Part shown: one piece after another, positions 8,883 to 18,032 of the stretch
Layout of the letters: each line of letters opens with the position of its first letter
Numbering within the stretch: the stretch's first letter is position 1
Origin: Galactobacillus timonensis
Lineage (GTDB): Bacteria; Bacillota_I; Bacilli_A; Erysipelotrichales; Erysipelotrichaceae
Reading direction: 5' to 3'
Length of the DNA: 64,000 bases
NCBI RefSeq assembly: GCF_900240265.1
Contig: NZ_LT964739.1
Span: 131,010 to 195,009, forward strand
Translations under genes and position numbers: made by a program
The notes under the pieces: generated by a model
What the model saw: only the letters and a program-made list of their open reading frames with translations
What the model was told of the DNA's origin: nothing
Database searches by the model: none

Positions 8883-9893
8883 CTATTCTGTGGAAATCCG
8901 TTTCACTGTTTCGCCCTTGAGAAGAGTGCCTTCCACAACAATCTGTTCCACGATCTGCGAATCCTTGTTTTCAATCAGATCCACAAGCTTCGCCGCCGCC
9001 TTGGCACCGATCGCCTGGGCATCCTGCTTCTCGGTGGTCAGACACGGCCGCGTCTCCTGCGACAGGGGAATTCCGTCATACCCTGTGATGGAGAGGTCTT
9101 CCGGAATCCTCACTCCCAGCTTTTCAAACAGAGGCCGGCATCCGATCGCCGTATAGTCATCCGGGAACATCAGTACGCTGGGCCGGTTCGGCAGAGCGAG
9201 AACTTCCTCTGCTTCCTTCATCGTCCTTTCTATGTTGTGATATCTCGATTCGCGGATGTATTCCGCCGGGATGTTCAGGCCGAACTCACGTACCGCCTTA
9301 TTGAATCCGCTCAGACGCTTGATGGTTACAGAGGTCTTCTCGCCATGGATGAACGCAATCTTACGATGCCCCATGGCAACGAGGTACTTCACCAGATCGT
9401 AAGCACCCTGCACGTTGTCGCTCATCACGCAGCTGTGGGAATCGAACTGGTAATCGATCGTGATCGTCGGAATCTCGCTGTTGACCAGTTCAACGACCTG
9501 CGGATTGTGGAAGTCTACCGATGCGATCAGTACACCATCCACCTTCCGGTACCGGCAATGCGACAGGAAGGAGTTCCCTCCGACCTTTCCGCCGATGAAC
9601 GTAATATCGTAACCGTGGTTTTCCAGTTCGTTCTTCGCACTGTTGAGGATGTGCGAGAAGTATTCATGGGTCAGTCCGGATTCGGTTCCATCCTCGAAGA
9701 CGATGCCGATATTGTAGGAACGGTTCGTTTTCAGAACCCTGGCTGCTGCGTCCGGCAGATAATTCATCTCCTGCGCTATCTTCCGGATTTTCTCGGCTGT
9801 CTGTGCGCCGACGTCGCCATATCCGTTCAGTGCTTTGGAAACTGTGGATGTAGAAACGCCTGCTGCTCTGGCAATGTCCTTTATTGTCTTCAT
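8883..9893 (-). CDS. LacI-family transcriptional regulator of the beta-glucoside locus
   Basis: The 336-aa protein begins with the LacI helix-turn-helix (TIKDIARAAGVSTSTVSKAL, residues 3-22) and hinge (NYLPDAAARVL). A periplasmic-binding-like sensor domain follows (GIVFEDGTESG, SITGYDGIPLS). It is divergent from the GH94 gene and 112 bp upstream of the binding-protein gene, so it could repress both units. Two near-identical palindromes lie over its own start site and that of the GH94 gene. It therefore probably represses itself and its neighbours until a sugar inducer binds. Confidence 0.93.
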   Translation of the reverse strand: MKTIKDIARAAGVSTSTVSKALNGYGDVGAQTAEKIRKIAQEMNYLPDAAARVLKTNRSYNIGIVFEDGTESGLTHEYFSHILNSAKNELENHGYDITFIGGKVGGNSFLSHCRYRKVDGVLIASVDFHNPQVVELVNSEIPTITIDYQFDSHSCVMSDNVQGAYDLVKYLVAMGHRKIAFIHGEKTSVTIKRLSGFNKAVREFGLNIPAEYIRESRYHNIERTMKEAEEVLALPNRPSVLMFPDDYTAIGCRPLFEKLGVRIPEDLSITGYDGIPLSQETRPCLTTEKQDAQAIGAKAAAKLVDLIENKDSQIVEQIVVEGTLLKGETVKRISTE

Positions 9894-9909
9894 GGTTTGT
9901 TCACCAGTC

Positions 9910-9923
9910 GAAATCGTTTTCGC
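9910..9923 (-). promoter_or_regulatory. Putative LacI-type operator 1 (lacI side)
   Basis: Read on the minus strand, this is CGAAAACGATTTCG, an imperfect palindrome centred on CG as in LacI-family operators. It lies 7 bp downstream of the -10 box of the lacI promoter, where binding would block initiation. It matches the site at 10044-10057 in 12 of 14 positions. Confidence 0.75.
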
Positions 9924-9930
9924 AAATTCA

Positions 9931-9959
9931 ATATAATTCGGCTTCCATAGCCTGTCAAT
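9931..9959 (-). promoter_or_regulatory. lacI promoter
   Basis: On the minus strand, TTGACA (9959-9954) and TATATT (9936-9931) are separated by exactly 17 bp. This is a near-consensus vegetative promoter for the LacI gene. Confidence 0.8.
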
Positions 9960-9986
9960 ATGCTACAGCGCCTATTTTTTAAAAAA

Positions 9987-10000
9987 TGTAAGCGCTTGCC
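9987..10000 (+). promoter_or_regulatory. Catabolite-responsive element (cre, CcpA site)
   Basis: TGTAAGCGCTTGCC fits the cre consensus TGWAARCGYTWNCW at 13 of 14 positions. It lies just upstream of the -35 of the GH94 promoter and upstream of the lacI promoter. CcpA-HPr(Ser-P) binding here would repress beta-glucoside use when a better sugar is present. Confidence 0.75.
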
Positions 10001-10002
10001 TC

Positions 10003-10030
10003 TTCAAATTCATGGAATAGAGCTTATAAT
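10003..10030 (+). promoter_or_regulatory. GH94 promoter
   Basis: TTCAAA (10003-10008), a 16-bp spacer and a perfect TATAAT (10025-10030) form the promoter. The weak -35 next to the cre site fits a regulated promoter. Confidence 0.7.
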
Positions 10031-10043
10031 AGGCTCGAAAGTA

Positions 10044-10057
10044 CGAAAACGTATTCG
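10044..10057 (+). promoter_or_regulatory. Putative LacI-type operator 2 (GH94 side)
   Basis: CGAAAACGTATTCG sits inside a longer imperfect palindrome (10042-10059), 13 bp downstream of the -10, covering the expected start site. It matches operator 1 at 12 of 14 positions, so the same LacI protein probably binds both. Confidence 0.75.
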
Positions 10058-10113
10058 TATTGCTTTCTGTTTATTTTTACATGCGTTTTCGTCATAAAAA
10101 GGAGGCATTCATC

Positions 10114-12549
10114 ATGAAATTCGGTCATTTTGACGATACGGCAAAGGAATATGTCATCGAAACTCCCAAAACACCCCTTCCCTGGATCAATTATCTCGGC
10201 ACAAAGGATTTCTTCAGCCTGATTTCCAATACCGCCGGCGGCTATTCCTTCTATAAAGATGCCAAGCTTCTTCGTCTGACCCGCTACCGCTACAATAATT
10301 GTCCAACCGATCAGGGCGGACGTTATTACTACATTAAAGACGGTGATACGGTCTGGAACCCCGGCTGGCAGCCGACCCGGACGCCGCTGGACAGCTATGA
10401 ATGCCGCCACGGTCTTGGCTATACCAGGATCACCGGCCGAAAAAATAATGTCAGGGCCGATCTGCTTGCCTTCGTCCCTGTAGAAGATGCCTGCGAAATC
10501 AACCGGATCACACTGACCAATGAATCGGACCAGGAAAAGCATCTCGACCTCTTCAGCTTCGTTGAATTCTGTCTCTGGAACGCCATGGACGACATGTCCA
10601 ACTTCCAGCGCAATTTCTCAACCGGCGAAGTCGAAGTCGTCGGCAGCGTCATCTACCATAAGACGGAATACCGTGAGCGCCGCAACCATTACGCCGTCTA
10701 CGCCGTCAACAAACCGGTTGCCGGCTTTGATACGAGCCGCGACGCCTTCATGGGTGCCTATCGCGGCTTTGCCGATCCGGAAGTCGTCTTTTCCGGCGAA
10801 AGCCGCAACAGCATCGCCCATGGCTGGGCTCCTGTAGGATCACATCATCTCAAGGCCGACCTGAAACCGGGAGAATCCGAAAGCTTCATCTTCGTCCTTG
10901 GCTATTGTGAAAATCCCGTCGATCAGAAATGGGAAGCGCCGAACATCATCAACAAGGCGCCGGCAAAGGCATTGCTGAAAAAATACGAAACCGATACCCA
11001 GGTCGATGCCGCATTCGCTGATCTGCATGCATACTGGGACCATCTGCTGTCCACCTTTACAGTCCATACTGCCGATGAGAAGCTGAACCGGCTCGTCAAC
11101 ATCTGGAACCAGTACCAGTGCATGGTCACCTTCAACATGAGCCGCAGCGCCAGCTACTATGAAAGCGGACTGGGCCGTGGAATGGGGTTCCGTGACTCGT
11201 GTCAGGATCTGCTTGGCTTCGTCCATCTGATTCCGGACCGTGCCCGGGGCAGGATCATCGACATTGCCAATACCCAGTTTGAAGACGGCAGTACCTACCA
11301 CCAGTACCAGCCGTTAACCAAGAAAGGCAACGCCGATATCGGCGGCGGCTTCAACGATGACCCGCTGTGGCTGATTGCCGGCACCTGTGCCTACCTGCGT
11401 GAAACGGGTGATTATTCGATTCTTGATGAGCCGTGTGCCTTTGACAGTGACTTCTCGAAGGCCGTTCCTCTTCTGGAGCATCTGCGCCGCAGCTTCAACT
11501 ACACAACGACGCATCTTGGGCCGCATAAGCTTCCATTGATCGGACGGGCGGACTGGAATGACTGTCTGAATCTGAACTGCTTCTCGACAGAACCGGGTGA
11601 AAGCTTCCAAACCTTCGGACCAAGTGAGGGTCCGGTTGCCGAGTCAGTGTTCATTGCCGGCATGTACGTAAAATACGGACGCGAGTTTGCGGATCTTTTG
11701 GAACATCTCCATCGGCATGAAGAGGCAGAAGACGTTCGGAAACATGTCAGTGAAATGATCCGTACCGTGAAAAGCGCAGGCTGGGATGGTGACTGGTTCC
11801 TGCGTGCCTTTGATGCCTATGGTCATCCGGTTGGCAGCCATGTATGCAAAGAGGGTCAGATCTTCATAGAGCCGCAGGGCATGTGCGTCATGGCAGGCAT
11901 CGGCGTCGATGACGGCAAGGCAGAAAAAGCTCTTGAAAGCGTAAAGGAAAAGCTCGATTCGAAGTACGGCATCATGCTGGTGCAGCCGGCCTATACGGAG
12001 TATCACGTAGAGCTTGGGGAAATCAGTTCCTATCCTCCCGGATACAAGGAGAATGCAGGCATATTCTGCCATAATAACCCGTGGATCGTATGTGCAGAAA
12101 CGACGCTTGGTCATGGCGATCGTGCCTTTGAAGTGTTCCGCAAAACGTGCCCGATCTATCTCGAAGACATCAGCGAAATTCATCGTACCGAGCCTTATGT
12201 GTACTGCCAGATGGTAGCCGGCCGCGATGCACCGACGTTTGGCGAAGGGAAGAACAGCTGGCTGACGGGAACAGCGGCCTGGACATTCACAGCTCTCTCT
12301 CAGTACATCCTCGGCATTCAGCCGACGCTGGATGGTCTGAAGATTGATCCGTGCATTCCTGCCGAAACAGATTCGTATACCGTTGATCGTCTGTTCCGCG
12401 GCGTCATGTATCACATTACCGTTAAGAACCCGAAGCACGTGCAGAAAGGTGTTGCAAAGCTCTCTGTCAACGGGACGCCCATCTCCGGTAATGTCATCCC
12501 TGCAGATGCGGCCCAAAAGGAAGCACAGGTGGAGGTGATCCTGGGCTGA
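10114..12549 (+). CDS. GH94 family cellobiose/beta-glucan phosphorylase
   Basis: GH94 enzymes split beta-glucosides with phosphate to give glucose 1-phosphate plus a shorter sugar, saving one ATP. The 811-aa length is usual for cellobiose-phosphorylase relatives. The protein lacks a signal peptide. The N-terminal beta-sandwich carries [20 protein letters not shown], and an (alpha/alpha)6 barrel follows. The catalytic RADWNDCLN motif (Asp480-Asp483) is present, as is the phosphate-site region near [13 protein letters not shown] at 10114 follows a perfect AGGAGG at 10100-10105. Cellobiose is the likely substrate. Laminaribiose or cellodextrin specificity cannot be excluded. Its transcription is under the divergent LacI/cre region. 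Confidence 0.9.
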   Translation: MKFGHFDDTAKEYVIETPKTPLPWINYLGTKDFFSLISNTAGGYSFYKDAKLLRLTRYRYNNCPTDQGGRYYYIKDGDTVWNPGWQPTRTPLDSYECRHGLGYTRITGRKNNVRADLLAFVPVEDACEINRITLTNESDQEKHLDLFSFVEFCLWNAMDDMSNFQRNFSTGEVEVVGSVIYHKTEYRERRNHYAVYAVNKPVAGFDTSRDAFMGAYRGFADPEVVFSGESRNSIAHGWAPVGSHHLKADLKPGESESFIFVLGYCENPVDQKWEAPNIINKAPAKALLKKYETDTQVDAAFADLHAYWDHLLSTFTVHTADEKLNRLVNIWNQYQCMVTFNMSRSASYYESGLGRGMGFRDSCQDLLGFVHLIPDRARGRIIDIANTQFEDGSTYHQYQPLTKKGNADIGGGFNDDPLWLIAGTCAYLRETGDYSILDEPCAFDSDFSKAVPLLEHLRRSFNYTTTHLGPHKLPLIGRADWNDCLNLNCFSTEPGESFQTFGPSEGPVAESVFIAGMYVKYGREFADLLEHLHRHEEAEDVRKHVSEMIRTVKSAGWDGDWFLRAFDAYGHPVGSHVCKEGQIFIEPQGMCVMAGIGVDDGKAEKALESVKEKLDSKYGIMLVQPAYTEYHVELGEISSYPPGYKENAGIFCHNNPWIVCAETTLGHGDRAFEVFRKTCPIYLEDISEIHRTEPYVYCQMVAGRDAPTFGEGKNSWLTGTAAWTFTALSQYILGIQPTLDGLKIDPCIPAETDSYTVDRLFRGVMYHITVKNPKHVQKGVAKLSVNGTPISGNVIPADAAQKEAQVEVILG

Positions 12550-12635
12550 GGAAAGATCGCACCGGATCCCATCCGGAGATGCAACAGATCCTGTTTATAC
12601 TGATCGAAATACACCTGTTTTTGGTAAATAAGATA

Positions 12636-12672
12636 AAAACCGACGCTCATATGACAATAAGTGCCGGTTTTT
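12636..12672 (+). terminator. Terminator after GH94 gene
   Basis: A 12-bp stem (AAAACCGACGCT against AGTGCCGGTTTT, one mismatch, one G-T pair) with a 12-nt loop runs into a short T-run. Confidence 0.7.
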
Positions 12673-12675
12673 CTA

Positions 12676-12684
12676 TGCTATAGT
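12676..12684 (+). promoter_or_regulatory. Extended -10 promoter of encapsulin operon
   Basis: TGC-TATAGT is an extended -10 box. Alternatively, ATGACA (12651-12656) with TATGCT (12674-12679) at 17 bp spacing could serve. Either directs the ferritin/encapsulin pair 50-60 bp downstream. Confidence 0.55.
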
Positions 12685-12735
12685 TTCATTGTCAAAAGAA
12701 AGTGCGAGCCGTAAGGCTGCCTAAGGAGGTAATAC

Positions 12736-13095
12736 ATGATGTTTGGCAATCCGTTTTCTGCAAATGTTGAACGCAAGATGACAAAGGAAGAGCTGGTTCA
12801 GGCGATCCGTGCCGATCTCTCCGGAGAACTGGAGGCGATCTACGGCTACGACGCACATGTTCAGGCGACCGATGATCCGGTTGCCAAGGCCGTGCTGGCA
12901 GATATCCGCGACGAGGAAAAGACGCATATGGGCGAGCTTCTTACGCTGCTGAAATATCTGGATCCCAAGGAAGGCGATCTTTACGCAAACGGCGAGAAGG
13001 AAGTTCTCGAAATGCTGGAGGAGCTCGGCATCAAGCCGGCTGACGTTCCGGCGATCAATGGGTCAACGGTCGGAAGTTTAAAGGAGGAAAAGTAA
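12736..13095 (+). CDS. Encapsulated ferritin-like protein (encapsulin cargo)
   Basis: This 119-aa helical protein has the ferritin-like iron-site pattern: Glu in SGELEAIYGY (about 31-33), and EEKTHMGELL with an ExxH pair (about 62-66). This matches encapsulated ferritins, which oxidise Fe(II) and pass iron into the shell. The C-terminus ends STVGSLKEEK. This resembles the (L/S)TVGSL targeting tail that docks cargo on the inner wall of encapsulin. It has a strong AAGGAGG site and ends 1 bp before the encapsulin start. A second ATG at 12739 could also be used. The partner gene and tail make the cargo role very likely. Confidence 0.9.
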   Translation: MMFGNPFSANVERKMTKEELVQAIRADLSGELEAIYGYDAHVQATDDPVAKAVLADIRDEEKTHMGELLTLLKYLDPKEGDLYANGEKEVLEMLEELGIKPADVPAINGSTVGSLKEEK

Positions 13096-13096
13096 A

Positions 13097-13870
13097 ATGG
13101 ATTTTCTGATGAGAAGTGACAGCAAGCTTTCCGATGCACAGTGGAAAGCGATGGATGAAAAGGTAGTTGCCGCAGCACGTTCGGTGCTGACAGGAAGAAA
13201 GTTTCTGAGTATCTATGGCCCGCTGGGCGCAGGTGTTCCGGCGGTGGAAATCAAGTCGAACGGCTCGAAGAAGATTGCCGTTCTGCCGGAGCTCTCTTCA
13301 GACTTCACGCTGGCCTGGAGAGATCTTGAAACAGCGGAGCGTCTCAATGTTCCGACGTCCTGGTCCGAGGCTGTATCGGCGGCCGTTGATACGGCTCTCA
13401 AGGAGGATTCGTTGATCTTCCTGGGCGACAAGGACAATGGTGTCACGGGCCTTCTCTCTGCACCGGGCAAGACGATCAAAATGACGGGCTGGGACAAGGA
13501 TGAAAATGCCTTTGCGGCAGTTTCTTCCGGACTTCAGTACATGCTTGAAAACCGGACCTACGGGGCAAAAGCTCTCGTTGTGAGCCCGGATGTGTACGCT
13601 CTTCTGCAGCGCATCCAGCCGGGTACCGGAACGCTGGAAAGCACACGCATCGCAGCTCTGATCGAAGGCAGTATCTATCAGACACCGGTTCTGCCGGCAA
13701 AGACTGCTGTACTTCTGGCAACAGATGAGCAGAACATGGATCTTGCAATCGGCCAGGATCTTGTGACGGCATATCTTGGATCTTCGGATATGAATCACGA
13801 CTTCCGCATCTTCGAAACAGCTCTGCTGCGTCTGAAGAATCCCAATGCCGTTGTCGCATTCCGCGGTTAA
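13097..13870 (+). CDS. Encapsulin nanocompartment shell protein (family 1)
   Basis: The 257-aa HK97-fold shell protein begins MDFLMRSDSKLSDAQWKAMD and has the diagnostic YGPLGAG segment near residue 41. It ends with the E-loop/A-domain region (FRIFETALLRLKNP). Family 1 shells self-assemble into icosahedral cages that hold ferritin-like or peroxidase cargo. The length agrees with known family 1 members (about 260-270 aa). The ribosome site (AAAGGAGG) lies in the last codons of the ferritin gene, so the two are translationally linked. A strong terminator follows, making this a two-gene operon for iron storage or oxidative-stress defence. Confidence 0.95.
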   Translation: MDFLMRSDSKLSDAQWKAMDEKVVAAARSVLTGRKFLSIYGPLGAGVPAVEIKSNGSKKIAVLPELSSDFTLAWRDLETAERLNVPTSWSEAVSAAVDTALKEDSLIFLGDKDNGVTGLLSAPGKTIKMTGWDKDENAFAAVSSGLQYMLENRTYGAKALVVSPDVYALLQRIQPGTGTLESTRIAALIEGSIYQTPVLPAKTAVLLATDEQNMDLAIGQDLVTAYLGSSDMNHDFRIFETALLRLKNPNAVVAFRG

Positions 13871-13897
13871 TCGTTCATAGCGCATCATACATGCAGG

Positions 13898-13938
13898 CAG
13901 GAAGCGGGCAGCGCCCGGCTTCCTGTTTTTTTTTTTTT
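13898..13938 (+). terminator. Terminator after encapsulin operon
   Basis: CAGGAAGC-GGGC pairs with GCCCGGCTTCCTG, followed by 13 T. Confidence 0.92.
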
Positions 13939-13960
13939 ACGGCTGTTCGGCATGAAAAAT

Positions 13961-13986
13961 GCCCCCTTTCAATAGGAAAAGGGGAC
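13961..13986 (-). terminator. Terminator of gpmA
   Basis: A CCCC-rich/GGGG-rich stem lies downstream of gpmA on the minus strand, followed by ATTTTT. Confidence 0.7.
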
Positions 13987-14018
13987 ATGCGTCATTCACT
14001 GCCTGCAGACGCGCCGGC

Positions 14019-14771
14019 TTACTTCTTTACGCTGTCCTGATTTGCGACGGCGTTGATCGATGCCTGGATCTTTGCCTGATCGCCAAGATAGTAATGCCTG
14101 ATGGGCTTCAGATTCTCATCCAGCTCATAAACCAACGGAACACCGGTCGGAATGTTCAGCGAGGAAATCTCTTCATCGGAAATATTGTCCAGATATTTGA
14201 CAAGGGCACGCAGAGAATTTCCATGCGCCGCAATCAGCACGCTCCTGTCCGCCTTAATCTGCGGGATAATTTCCGCTTCATAGTACGGAACGACGCGGGC
14301 AATTGTATCCTTGAGGCTCTCGGCCAGCGGCAGTTCGCTGGGGTCCACATTTTTGTACATCGGCTGTCTGGCCGGATTGCGCTCATCATCCTCTGACAGT
14401 TCCGGCGGACGTACATCAAAGGAACGCCGCCACAGATGTACCTGCTCTTCACCGTATTTTGCGGCTGTCTCCGCCTTGTTCAAACCCTGCAGTGCACCAT
14501 AGTGGCGTTCATTGAGCTTCCATGTCTTGATCACCGGAATCCATTCTTCATCCAGCGCCTCAAGCACCGCGTTGGCCGTATGGATTGCACGCTTCAGATA
14601 GGACGTATAGCAAACGTCAAAGCTATAGCCGCCTTCCTTCAGCAGTCTGCCGGCACCTGCCGCTTCTGTTCTGCCCTTCTCGGAAAGATCTACATCGGTC
14701 CATCCGGTGAAGAGATTCAGCTTGTTCCATTCACTTTCACCATGGCGGATCATTACAAGTCTGTATGTCAT
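14019..14771 (-). CDS. gpmA: 2,3-bisphosphoglycerate-dependent phosphoglycerate mutase
   Basis: This glycolytic enzyme interconverts 3- and 2-phosphoglycerate. The 250-aa protein has the phosphohistidine motif [12 protein letters not shown] (His10), [25 protein letters not shown] and the second catalytic His in [14 protein letters not shown]. Length and motifs match the cofactor-dependent GpmA family. The GGAGGATAA site precedes ATG at 14771. A perfect TATAAT lies about 60 bp upstream on the minus strand (14838-14833). It is a single-gene unit between convergent encapsulin and divergent butyrate genes. Confidence 0.96.
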   Translation of the reverse strand: MTYRLVMIRHGESEWNKLNLFTGWTDVDLSEKGRTEAAGAGRLLKEGGYSFDVCYTSYLKRAIHTANAVLEALDEEWIPVIKTWKLNERHYGALQGLNKAETAAKYGEEQVHLWRRSFDVRPPELSEDDERNPARQPMYKNVDPSELPLAESLKDTIARVVPYYEAEIIPQIKADRSVLIAAHGNSLRALVKYLDNISDEEISSLNIPTGVPLVYELDENLKPIRHYYLGDQAKIQASINAVANQDSVKK

Positions 14772-15017
14772 GTTTTCTTATCCTCCTTCTGCCTGCATCC
14801 GTCGCTGAACAGATGCCCGGGGTATGACTTTATTATAATTAGTCATAGCTAACTTTACCATAACGATGCTTCGAAGATACGCATGAAACCGGTCAAAAGA
14901 TCTTACGAAAATAAGGAAAAACTACATTTTTTGTAAAATGACGGAATGGTAGCGTTTACATGTGAAATTGTTGTCAAATTGTTCTTGAATCCGTTTTGGA
15001 AAGTGGTAACGTAGTCA

Positions 15018-15035
15018 ATGTGAATTCAATCACAA
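15018..15035 (+). promoter_or_regulatory. Putative Rex (redox repressor) operator of butyrate operon
   Basis: ATGTGAA-TTCA-ATCACAA matches the Rex consensus TTGTGAA-N4-TTCACAA at 12 of 14 fixed positions. It lies immediately upstream of the thiolase ribosome site. Rex releases DNA when NADH is high and is known to control the same gene set in clostridia. Confidence 0.65.
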
Positions 15036-15055
15036 AATAGGAAAGAGAGAAAACT

Positions 15056-16255
15056 ATGACAAAGAAAATCGTACTGGCAGGTGCCTGCCGAACAGCAATC
15101 GGAAAAATGGGCGGTGAACTGAGCACGGTCCCCGCCGTAGATCTCGGCGCTGCCGTCATCAAGGAAGCAGTAAAGCGTGCAGGTCTGAAACCGGAACAGA
15201 TTGATCATGTCTATATGGGCAATGTCATTCAGGCCGGTCTTGGACAGAACCCTGCCCGTCAGGCTTCCATCAAGGCTGGGCTGCCGGTTACCTGCCCTGC
15301 CGTTACTGTCAACGTTGTATGCGGATCCGGTCTTGACTGCGTCAACATGGCAGCTGAAATGATTCTCGCCGGTGATGCGGACATCGTCGTCGCCGGTGGC
15401 ATGGAATCCATGAGCAATGGTCCGTATCTTCTGCCGCATGCCCGCTTCGGCTATCGTATGAATACGCCGAAGGACGGGCTGGTAGATGCGATGGTCCATG
15501 ATGCCCTGTGGGATGCGTTCGGTGACTACCACATGATGATCACGGCTGAGAATGTTGCTGAGCAGTGGCATCTGACCCGTGAAGAGCTCGATGCCTTCTC
15601 CGCAAACTCCCAGAACAAGGCATGTGATGCCCGTGACAACGGCCGTTTCAAGGATGAGATCGTACCGATCGAAGTCAACCTCGGAAAGAAGAAAGGCATC
15701 GTCACTGTCGATACCGATGAAGGTCCGCGTGAAGGCCAGACTCCGGAAGTACTCGCCAAGCTGAAGTGCTGCTCCGGCAAGCCGAACGGCGTCGTTACAG
15801 CCGGCAACGCATCCGGCATCAACGATGGTGCTGCCGCCCTGGTTGTCATGTCCGAAGAAAAGGCAAAGGAACTCGGCGTCAAGCCGATGGCAACGTGGAT
15901 CGCCGGCGGACTGGCCGGTGTCGATCCTTCGATCATGGGTGTCGGTCCGGTTGCCGCAACCCGCAAGGTCATGGCAAAGACGGGTCTTACCATTGATGAC
16001 TTTGACCTCTATGAGGCAAATGAAGCCTTCGCTGCTCAGAGCTGTGCAGTAGCCAAGGAACTGAGCTTCGATCCGGCAAAGCTCAACGTCAACGGCGGTG
16101 CCATTGCCCTGGGTCATCCGGTCGGAGCTTCCGGCGCAAGAATTCTCGTCACCCTGCTCTATGCAATGCAGCAGCGCAATGCCCACCGTGGACTTGCAAC
16201 ACTGTGCATTGGCGGCGGAATGGGATGCGCAACGGTTGTTGAACGCGAGGACTGA
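15056..16255 (+). CDS. thlA: Acetyl-CoA C-acetyltransferase (thiolase)
   Basis: It joins two acetyl-CoA into acetoacetyl-CoA, the first step to butyrate. The 399-aa protein has the nucleophile Cys89 in NVVCGSGL, His354 in [14 protein letters not shown] and the acid/base Cys384 in CIGGGMGC, the full thiolase triad. Length is standard. It is the first gene of the operon, behind the Rex-like site. Its stop is 5 bp before the crotonase start. Confidence 0.95.
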   Translation: MTKKIVLAGACRTAIGKMGGELSTVPAVDLGAAVIKEAVKRAGLKPEQIDHVYMGNVIQAGLGQNPARQASIKAGLPVTCPAVTVNVVCGSGLDCVNMAAEMILAGDADIVVAGGMESMSNGPYLLPHARFGYRMNTPKDGLVDAMVHDALWDAFGDYHMMITAENVAEQWHLTREELDAFSANSQNKACDARDNGRFKDEIVPIEVNLGKKKGIVTVDTDEGPREGQTPEVLAKLKCCSGKPNGVVTAGNASGINDGAAALVVMSEEKAKELGVKPMATWIAGGLAGVDPSIMGVGPVAATRKVMAKTGLTIDDFDLYEANEAFAAQSCAVAKELSFDPAKLNVNGGAIALGHPVGASGARILVTLLYAMQQRNAHRGLATLCIGGGMGCATVVERED

Positions 16256-16260
16256 GCGAA

Positions 16261-17037
16261 ATGTCATTCGTCACATATCAGGCAGACGGTGCGATCGGAA
16301 CGATTCTTCTGAACCGTCCCGAGGCACTCAACGCCCTGAATTCCAAGGTACTTGATGAACTCAATGCAGTACTCGACCAGGTGGATCAGAATGTGATCCG
16401 CTGCCTCATCCTCAGCGGAAGCGGCGAGAAGGCATTCGCTGCCGGCGCCGATATCGGTGAGATGTATCACCTGAATGAAGAAGAAGGAAAAGCCTTCTCG
16501 AAGAAAGGCAATGATCTCTTCCGCCGCATCGAGACATTCCCTCTTCCTGTCATCGCCGCTGTCAACGGCTATGCGCTGGGCGGAGGATGTGAGCTGGCCA
16601 TGGCCTGCGACATTCGGATCGCTTCCGAAAATGCTGTCTTCGGTCAGCCGGAGACAGGCCTGGGAATTACACCCGGCTTTGGCGGAACCCAGCGTCTGGC
16701 GCGCCTGATTCCGGCCGGCTATGCCAAGCAGATGATCTACACCGCCCGCAATATCAAGGCGGAAGAAGCGCTGCGGATCGGTCTTGTAAACAAAGTCGTA
16801 CCCATCAGTGATCTGATGAACGAGGCAAACAAGATAGCTTCCCAGATTGCTGCCAACGCACCGATCGCCGTCAGAAATGCAAAGGCCGATATCAATGAAG
16901 GCCTGGAGCTTGCAATGGATCTGGCCATGACCGTTGAAGAGAAGCGCTTCGGTGCCTGCTTCAACACCAATGATCAGAAGGAAGGCATGGGCGCATTCCT
17001 TGAGAAGCGTAAGGAAAAGACATTCAAGAATAACTGA
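16261..17037 (+). CDS. crt: 3-hydroxybutyryl-CoA dehydratase (crotonase)
   Basis: It dehydrates 3-hydroxybutyryl-CoA to crotonyl-CoA. The 258-aa enoyl-CoA hydratase-fold protein has the oxyanion-hole region AAGADIGEM (about 61-69). Both catalytic glutamates are present, in GGGCELAMACD and FGQPETGLGI. The product matches the clostridial short-chain enzyme. It sits between thlA and hbd with very short gaps, so it is co-transcribed. Confidence 0.94.
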   Translation: MSFVTYQADGAIGTILLNRPEALNALNSKVLDELNAVLDQVDQNVIRCLILSGSGEKAFAAGADIGEMYHLNEEEGKAFSKKGNDLFRRIETFPLPVIAAVNGYALGGGCELAMACDIRIASENAVFGQPETGLGITPGFGGTQRLARLIPAGYAKQMIYTARNIKAEEALRIGLVNKVVPISDLMNEANKIASQIAANAPIAVRNAKADINEGLELAMDLAMTVEEKRFGACFNTNDQKEGMGAFLEKRKEKTFKNN

Positions 17038-17054
17038 AAAGAGGAAAAGAAAAG

Positions 17055-17948
17055 ATGAAAGTAGCAGTTGTCGGAGCCGGAACGATGGGCCGTGGCATTG
17101 CCCAGGCATTCGCTCAGTGCAAGGATGTTGAAAAGGTTTATCTCTGTGATGTGGAAATTGAATATGCCGAAGCCGGTCTGCACCGGATCGTCAGCTCCCT
17201 GTCAAACCGTGTTGCCAAGGGCAAGATGAAGCAGGAAGAAGCCGGCAGTATTCTCTCGAAGATCCAGACAGGCAAAGATGAAATTGCCGAAGATCCGGAC
17301 CTTGTCATCGAAGCCGTTCTTGAAGACATGGATCTGAAGAAGAAGCTGTTCAAGCACATGCAGAACGAAGTTGTCAAGAATCCGGACTGCATCTACGCAA
17401 CCAACACTTCTTCCCTCTCCATTACGGAAATCGGCGCCGGTCTCAAGAAGCCGGTCGTCGGCATGCATTTCTTCAACCCGGCACCTGTCATGAAGCTGGT
17501 CGAAGTCATCGCCGGCCTCAACACTCCGGAAGAGAGCGTTGAAAAAATCATCGAAATTGCCAAGATGCTCGGCAAGACACCGGTACAGGTTGAGGAAAGT
17601 GCCGGCTTCGTCGTCAACCGGATCCTGATTCCGATGATCAACGAAGGCATTCAGGTTTATTCCGAAGGCATCGCTGACATCAACGGCATCGATACAGCCA
17701 TGAAGCTCGGGTGCAACCATCCGATGGGACCACTGGAGCTGGCCGACTATATCGGTCTCGATATTGTGCTCGCCATCATGAACGTGCTGTATACGGAAAC
17801 CGGAGATTCGAAGTACCGTCCGGCTCAGCTGCTGAAGAAGATGGTCCGTGCAAATCATCTTGGTGTCAAGACAGGCATCGGCTTCTACAACTATGCCGAT
17901 GGCAAGAAAGTACCCGTCGACGCAAAGAAGACGGAAGAAAACGCATAA
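17055..17948 (+). CDS. hbd: 3-hydroxybutyryl-CoA dehydrogenase
   Basis: It reduces acetoacetyl-CoA to 3-hydroxybutyryl-CoA with NAD(P)H. The 297-aa protein has the Rossmann motif VVGAGTMGRGIAQ at the N-terminus, the catalytic-His region HFFNPAP (about 140) and the C-terminal dimer domain with NRILIPM. It follows crt by 17 bp with a GAGGAAAAG site. An intercistronic hairpin separates it from bcd. Confidence 0.95.
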   Translation: MKVAVVGAGTMGRGIAQAFAQCKDVEKVYLCDVEIEYAEAGLHRIVSSLSNRVAKGKMKQEEAGSILSKIQTGKDEIAEDPDLVIEAVLEDMDLKKKLFKHMQNEVVKNPDCIYATNTSSLSITEIGAGLKKPVVGMHFFNPAPVMKLVEVIAGLNTPEESVEKIIEIAKMLGKTPVQVEESAGFVVNRILIPMINEGIQVYSEGIADINGIDTAMKLGCNHPMGPLELADYIGLDIVLAIMNVLYTETGDSKYRPAQLLKKMVRANHLGVKTGIGFYNYADGKKVPVDAKKTEENA

Positions 17949-17964
17949 TCCAATTCTCAAGCAT

Positions 17965-18000
17965 GAAAGCGCCGGAATGATTTCCTACACCGGCGCTTTC
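17965..18000 (+). other. Intercistronic hairpin between hbd and bcd
   Basis: GAAAGCGCCGG pairs perfectly with CCGGCGCTTTC across a 14-nt loop. There is no T-run (GACTGAATAAAA follows). It is therefore probably not a full terminator, but could tune read-through or mRNA stability. Confidence 0.65.
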
Positions 18001-18032
18001 GACTGAATAAAAATATAACGGAGGTCATTGCA

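Noticed and set aside
15018..15035. Reading the thlA palindrome as an FNR/CRP site
   Set aside because: TGTGA-N6-TCACA also fits CRP-like boxes, but the match to Rex, the position before a butyrate operon and the Bacillota setting favour Rex.
15026..16267. 413-codon minus-strand frame opposite thiolase
   Set aside because: Shadow frame caused by codon bias; the sense frame has the full thiolase catalytic set.
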